NCBI RefSeq assembly: GCF_008806755.1
Contig: NZ_WAAU01000029.1
Span: 60,640 to 124,639 of the forward strand
Length of the DNA stretch: 64,000 nt
Source: Tenacibaculum aiptasiae
Lineage (GTDB): Bacteria; Bacteroidota; Bacteroidia; Flavobacteriales; Flavobacteriaceae
Direction of reading: 5' to 3'
The notes beneath the pieces were generated by a model that was not told the origin of the DNA, searched no databases, and saw only the letters and a list, made by a program, of their open reading frames with translations. Positions 60,270-64,000 of this stretch are shown here, piece after piece. A program made the position numbers and the translations under genes. The first letter of the stretch is position 1. Every line of letters starts with the position of its first letter.

Positions 60270-63092
60270 TTATAATAACCCTCTTCTTAAAAAGTTATAA
60301 ATCCTGTCAATATTTGTAGTAACGATAAATCTAATTTTGGTTGGATATGCTTTTTTATTCACTTCAAATCCCTCATTTGTATAAATAGGGAAGTAGAATT
60401 CGAAGATATTTGGCACTAAGTTTAAACGAATTCCATTTTCGTAAAAGAATTTAGGAGAAGTGTTTTTATTTTTTAGCATGGCAAAATCGTTATAAATTTC
60501 TGCCCATCTCCATACACTTACACTAGTATTTATTGAAGTTATTAATTGATTAGCAAATTGTGGTTCGCTAAATTTAGATTTAAAACCACCTTGACCAATA
60601 ATAAATTGTTGACTGAATATTCCTTCATTTTCTGAACGTCCAAATAAGTTTTGTTCAAATAAATAATCTGAACCTCGATTTAAACCAAAACTGAAATAAT
60701 CTCCATCTGATGTATTAGATATAAAATATCCTCCAAAAAAACGAATGTCAAAGCTTTGATTTTCAGAGAAAAATCTTCGATAACGTATGTCAGTTGAAAT
60801 TTTAGTAAAGCTAGAATTAAATTCAGTATTCAAAGCATATAAAGTTCTATTAACTGCATCAAAATTGGAATGGATATATCTAAAATTAATAACGTTGTAT
60901 TTATCGCGATCAGTTTTAGGTTCATTAGGCAGTACTTCTTTATTAACTCTAACCATACGAGCAATTAAAAGTCTTAAGCCATTATCACGAAGTGAATTTC
61001 TTCTAAATTGAAAACTTACAAAAGGAGAGAAGGTGTTGTATTCTAATTCTGGAGCATAATGAAAATTACTACCTCTTACACCGTAACGTATTTTATATAT
61101 TTTTGATTCTTTTAAGAAATGATTGTAGGAAAAAGAAAAAGAGCCTGTAAAATTTCTACTTCTTGTGCTAAAGTTTGGAGTTAGTCGAAATTCAAAATTA
61201 TGATTTATTACAGATTGATTGTTAATATCAACTCCAAGTATAAGTCCATCATATAAATTGTATTTAAAATCTGGAAAATAAAATAACTGATTATAATAAG
61301 GGTTTTCTACATCTTTAAAGAAACGAAATTGTAGAGGTTTGTTGATAAGGCTATTATTGGTTTTTCTAAAATTATCCAAAGAATTATATTCAGGATAAAT
61401 GTTTTCATAGTTTAAAGCTAGTTTGTTAAAATCACCTTTTTTTATTTTAATAGTCTTAGTTGAATCGATACCATCAAACCATTTTTTATATTTTATTTTT
61501 TTTTGGTTGATTCCATAAAGAGCAACTGGTGCCGAAAAACTTCTTTTGTTTTTTATAGTTACCTCTAAAGAATCTTTGTGACTAGCTTCTTTAATTTTGT
61601 CTATTTTATAGTCAATTTTTTTATTTGTTTTTATATAATCATTAAAAAACCAATCTAAATTTTTAGAAGTGTTTTTTTGAAGAATTTGAGTAAAAAGTTT
61701 ACTGTTACTTAGTTTTAATTGTTGTTTGAAATAGTACTCTTTTAATGAGTTTTTTAAAATATCGCCACCGATGTAATCTTTAAGATATAGTAACCCCAAA
61801 CCTGCTTTATATTTACTAACAATTTTTCTGTTAAAATTAGAGAGAGAATCGGCAGGTATATCTAATGCTTGATCATAAAATTTTCGTGCACTGAATTGAT
61901 AAACAAAAGAGTATTTGTCATTTTGTTTAAGTTTAGCGATGTTATACGTTTTTATTGGCCAATATTTAGAGTACTTTCCTAATACGGTAATTTTTGGATA
62001 ATTTTTTTTAATGTATTCCATCATCAAAAAAGTTTGTATACCATCAGTAAGCCAATAATCTTTTCGTTGATTTAAAATTAATACATCATCAATATATTTT
62101 TTTGCAAGTGCTTTAAAAAAGTTAATCTCCCATCTGAAGTTTTTAGGAAATGGTTTTAACCATCTAGGAAGGCCATAAATTTCATGTAAAGAGTTTTTAT
62201 TAGTAGTATTCGCATCAACAAAAATTTCTGTGTGAGGGTGTTTTCCTAAGTACCCTTCAATAAATTTTATTTGCTGATTAATTATTTTAGTGGTGGTTTC
62301 ACTTGGAATACTTCTTATAAAAGCATCTGTTTTAATTTCCTTATCCTTCGTTTTAAAAGATTTAAATCTACTTATAGAATCGATATTTATTATAATATCT
62401 TTTTTTCTTTTTCCTATTAAATAATATTCTGTATAAGTTTCTTTTGGGGTCTTATACTGATATAAATTACTCTCAACTGTATATTTTTTTGGAACATCAA
62501 TGCTTATTTTATAATCGCTAAGGTCTTGATATAAATCGTCAATATTTAAATTACTCATTAATTCCCATTTTTGATTATAAACAGCAGGTATTATATGCCA
62601 AAAGCGTAGGTGGTATCCAGTTTTTGTTTTTCCGTAACCAGTATATTTTGAATTAGGAATTTTAATTGTATAAGTAGTTGATAAAACAATACTATCTTTT
62701 GGTTTTAGTGTTTTATTTAAAAGAACTTCTATGATGTCTGGATGATTTGTTTTTTCTTTAAAAGAAACTTGTTGGTAGTTTATTGTTAGGTTTTGAATTT
62801 TAGTAAAACCTCTATCTTCTTTTTTAGAAAAGTAGAATTCTTTTTTATAATCTTCAACAAATCTTTTACCTAATGGAGTTTCATTATTTCTATAACTATT
62901 TGCCCAATTATGTAAGAAAATAGAGTTTAATTTTTTCGAAGATTTATTATAAAAAGTAGTTTTTTGTTGAATTTTGAGCAGGTCTTTTTTAGTATCTAAT
63001 TTTGCATTAATTTCGATTGAATTTGTTTGTGCTGTTAAAGAATAACAGAACAAATAAAAGAAAAATAGAAAGAGGAGCTGTTTTTGTTGCAA
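60270..63092 (-). CDS. M1-peptidase-like protein fused to an outer-membrane barrel, apparently inactive
   Basis: About 940 residues. A signal peptide (LLFLFFFYLFCYSLTAQ) is followed by an M1-type beta-sandwich and a peptidase-like domain. DYWLTDGIQTFLMMEYI matches the M1 segment after the zinc site, but the HExxH expected upstream reads FKALAKKY, so zinc binding is lost. The last ~350 residues have alternating strands (FRYIHSNFDAVNRTLYALNT, RRFFSENQSFDIRFFGGYFI) and an end typical of an outer-membrane barrel. The start is set at TTG 63092: the longer frame from 63125 would overlap the upstream gene's terminator. Confidence 0.72.
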   Translation of the reverse strand: MQQKQLLFLFFFYLFCYSLTAQTNSIEINAKLDTKKDLLKIQQKTTFYNKSSKKLNSIFLHNWANSYRNNETPLGKRFVEDYKKEFYFSKKEDRGFTKIQNLTINYQQVSFKEKTNHPDIIEVLLNKTLKPKDSIVLSTTYTIKIPNSKYTGYGKTKTGYHLRFWHIIPAVYNQKWELMSNLNIDDLYQDLSDYKISIDVPKKYTVESNLYQYKTPKETYTEYYLIGKRKKDIIINIDSISRFKSFKTKDKEIKTDAFIRSIPSETTTKIINQQIKFIEGYLGKHPHTEIFVDANTTNKNSLHEIYGLPRWLKPFPKNFRWEINFFKALAKKYIDDVLILNQRKDYWLTDGIQTFLMMEYIKKNYPKITVLGKYSKYWPIKTYNIAKLKQNDKYSFVYQFSARKFYDQALDIPADSLSNFNRKIVSKYKAGLGLLYLKDYIGGDILKNSLKEYYFKQQLKLSNSKLFTQILQKNTSKNLDWFFNDYIKTNKKIDYKIDKIKEASHKDSLEVTIKNKRSFSAPVALYGINQKKIKYKKWFDGIDSTKTIKIKKGDFNKLALNYENIYPEYNSLDNFRKTNNSLINKPLQFRFFKDVENPYYNQLFYFPDFKYNLYDGLILGVDINNQSVINHNFEFRLTPNFSTRSRNFTGSFSFSYNHFLKESKIYKIRYGVRGSNFHYAPELEYNTFSPFVSFQFRRNSLRDNGLRLLIARMVRVNKEVLPNEPKTDRDKYNVINFRYIHSNFDAVNRTLYALNTEFNSSFTKISTDIRYRRFFSENQSFDIRFFGGYFISNTSDGDYFSFGLNRGSDYLFEQNLFGRSENEGIFSQQFIIGQGGFKSKFSEPQFANQLITSINTSVSVWRWAEIYNDFAMLKNKNTSPKFFYENGIRLNLVPNIFEFYFPIYTNEGFEVNKKAYPTKIRFIVTTNIDRIYNFLRRGLL

Positions 63093-63100
63093 ATTGAAAA

Positions 63101-63132
63101 TAAAAAAAACTCGTTGAACATTCAACGAGCTT
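63101..63132 (-). terminator. Rho-independent terminator after the LOG-family gene
   Basis: Minus strand: CTCGTTGAA and TTCAACGAG form a perfect 9-bp stem with a tiny loop and are followed by eight Ts. It overlaps codons that a longer version of the next gene would use. Confidence 0.88.
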
Positions 63133-63150
63133 TAAATATAAATATTTTTT

Positions 63151-63867
63151 TTAGAAATTTGGCTTTAAATCATACTTAGCATAGAATTTATTAAAGTGTT
63201 CAACAGCTTCATCAGCAGTGTCGACAACTCTAAATAAGTTTAAGTCCTTTTCGCTAATATTTCCTTCTTCTAAAAGTGTGTTTTTGATCCAGTCTAATAA
63301 TCCACTCCAGAATTTTTTACCTACTAAAACAATTGGGAAACGCCCAATTTTATTAGTTTGAATTAAAGTAATAGCTTCAAAAAGTTCATCCATTGTACCA
63401 AATCCACCAGGCATAACTACAAAACCTTGTGAGTATTTTACAAACATTACTTTACGAACAAAAAAGTAATCAAAGTTTAAGTTCTTATCATGATCTATCC
63501 AAGGATTATCATGTTGTTCGAAAGGAAGTTCAATATTTAAACCTACAGAAGTACCATTACCTCTATCAGCCCCTTTGTTACCAGCTTCCATAATTCCTGG
63601 ACCACCACCAGTAATTACTCCAAATCCATTCTGGGTTAATTTAAAAGCTACCTCTTCTGCTAATTTATAATAAGGATGATCTGTTTTTGTTCTAGCAGAT
63701 CCAAAGATAGACACACAAGGACCTATTTTACTTAACTTCTCATATCCTTCAACAAACTCAGACATTATTTTAAAAATAGCCCAAGAATCATTTGTTTTTA
63801 TTTCGTTCCAAGTTTTCTGTTGTAATTTCTCTCTAATTTTTCTGTCATCGTTCGGACTCATACTCAT
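63151..63867 (-). CDS. LOG-family Rossmann protein (TIGR00730 type)
   Basis: A 238-residue protein: VSIFGSARTKTDHPYYKLAE, VITGGGPGIMEAGNKGADRG and VVMPGGFGTMDELFEAITLIQ (the PGGxGTxxE motif). LOG proteins release cytokinin-type bases from nucleoside 5'-monophosphates; bacterial members are nucleotide phosphoribohydrolases. Its usual annotation as lysine decarboxylase is misleading. Terminator follows. Confidence 0.9.
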   Translation of the reverse strand: MSMSPNDDRKIREKLQQKTWNEIKTNDSWAIFKIMSEFVEGYEKLSKIGPCVSIFGSARTKTDHPYYKLAEEVAFKLTQNGFGVITGGGPGIMEAGNKGADRGNGTSVGLNIELPFEQHDNPWIDHDKNLNFDYFFVRKVMFVKYSQGFVVMPGGFGTMDELFEAITLIQTNKIGRFPIVLVGKKFWSGLLDWIKNTLLEEGNISEKDLNLFRVVDTADEAVEHFNKFYAKYDLKPNF

Positions 63868-63960
63868 TATCTTTTATATTAATGTAACAATTTACGTTGC
63901 TTAAAATTACTTTTTTAGCAAGCTTGCTAATTTAGTTATTTTCGATAATTAAAAAGCCCT

Positions 63961-64000
63961 TTATTTAATAATATTTCTAAGTTGATAGAAAAAACGTTCT
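63961..64000 (-). CDS. Partial C-terminus of a further gene
   Basis: The minus frame entering from the right edge reads ERFFYQLRNIIK and a stop at 63961. Only 13 codons are visible and the protein is not identifiable. A TTAGCAAGCTTGCTAA palindrome lies between it and the LOG gene. Confidence 0.35.
   Translation of the reverse strand, partial: ERFFYQLRNIIK

Noticed and set aside
63915..63931. TTAGCAAGCTTGCTAA as a terminator
   Set aside because: The palindrome is perfect but has no loop of its own and no T-run on the minus strand, so terminator function is not supported.

Overview
This 64-kb window is AT-rich chromosomal DNA from a member of the Bacteroidota, most likely a marine Flavobacteriaceae (Tenacibaculum/Polaribacter-like). 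The support is the protein families (DUF2851, DUF2024, DUF4345, a DUF6952-like protein, a fused E1 alpha/beta 2-oxoacid dehydrogenase), many short lipoproteins with SC or GC lipoboxes, TAnnTTTG -7 promoter boxes a few bases upstream of starts, and a lack of Shine-Dalgarno sequences. No rRNA, tRNA or CRISPR was seen. Species assignment is inference.

Layout. 0-8.9 kb (mostly minus): a partial membrane protein, a membrane-bound AraC regulator, a small FGE-like lipoprotein, then a fatty-acid beta-oxidation operon (MarR, FadB-like, thiolase, acyl-CoA dehydrogenase) with twin palindromic operators in front of marR. 9-15.4 kb (plus): an acyltransferase-like membrane protein, an ABC exporter pair, an MscS channel and an NtrC-like regulator. 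15.5-21.7 kb: oxidative-stress genes (katG; divergent ahpC, thioredoxin and a DUF6952-like gene), a tandem NTF2-like protein, a Crp regulator and an XRE regulator. 21.7-36 kb: accessory DNA with genes almost all on the minus strand. 36-47 kb: small metabolic genes, including a Cys-rich MarR regulon. 47.9-56.8 kb: DUF2851, CoA transferase, thioesterase and a second beta-oxidation operon with a divergent transglutaminase/TetR pair. 57-64 kb: an SH3 lipoprotein, fused E1 dehydrogenase, an M1-peptidase-like barrel protein and a LOG-family protein.

Main discovery candidates. (1) Between about 21.7 and 26.8 kb seven small gene cassettes are separated by imperfect palindromes that behave like integron attC sites. 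The end boxes differ from cassette to cassette, but within each cassette the first bases are the complement of its own last box (10/10 matches for three cassettes), which is the signature of integron recombination. No integrase is present, so this looks like a CALIN (cluster of attC sites lacking an integrase) with divergent attC sites. It decays rightward into half-sites, duplications and pseudogenes up to about 36 kb. (2) Two S23/IVP-type four-helix-bundle genes lie in spacers between same-strand genes, each bracketed by inverted repeats. One sits inside the beta-oxidation operon; the other has two decaying truncated copies in tandem. Similar ORF-less inverted repeats occur in two other spacers. 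These look like intervening-sequence-type elements living in mRNA spacers.

Limits: all calls are by eye. Starts are uncertain where noted, and most cassette proteins were not recognised.
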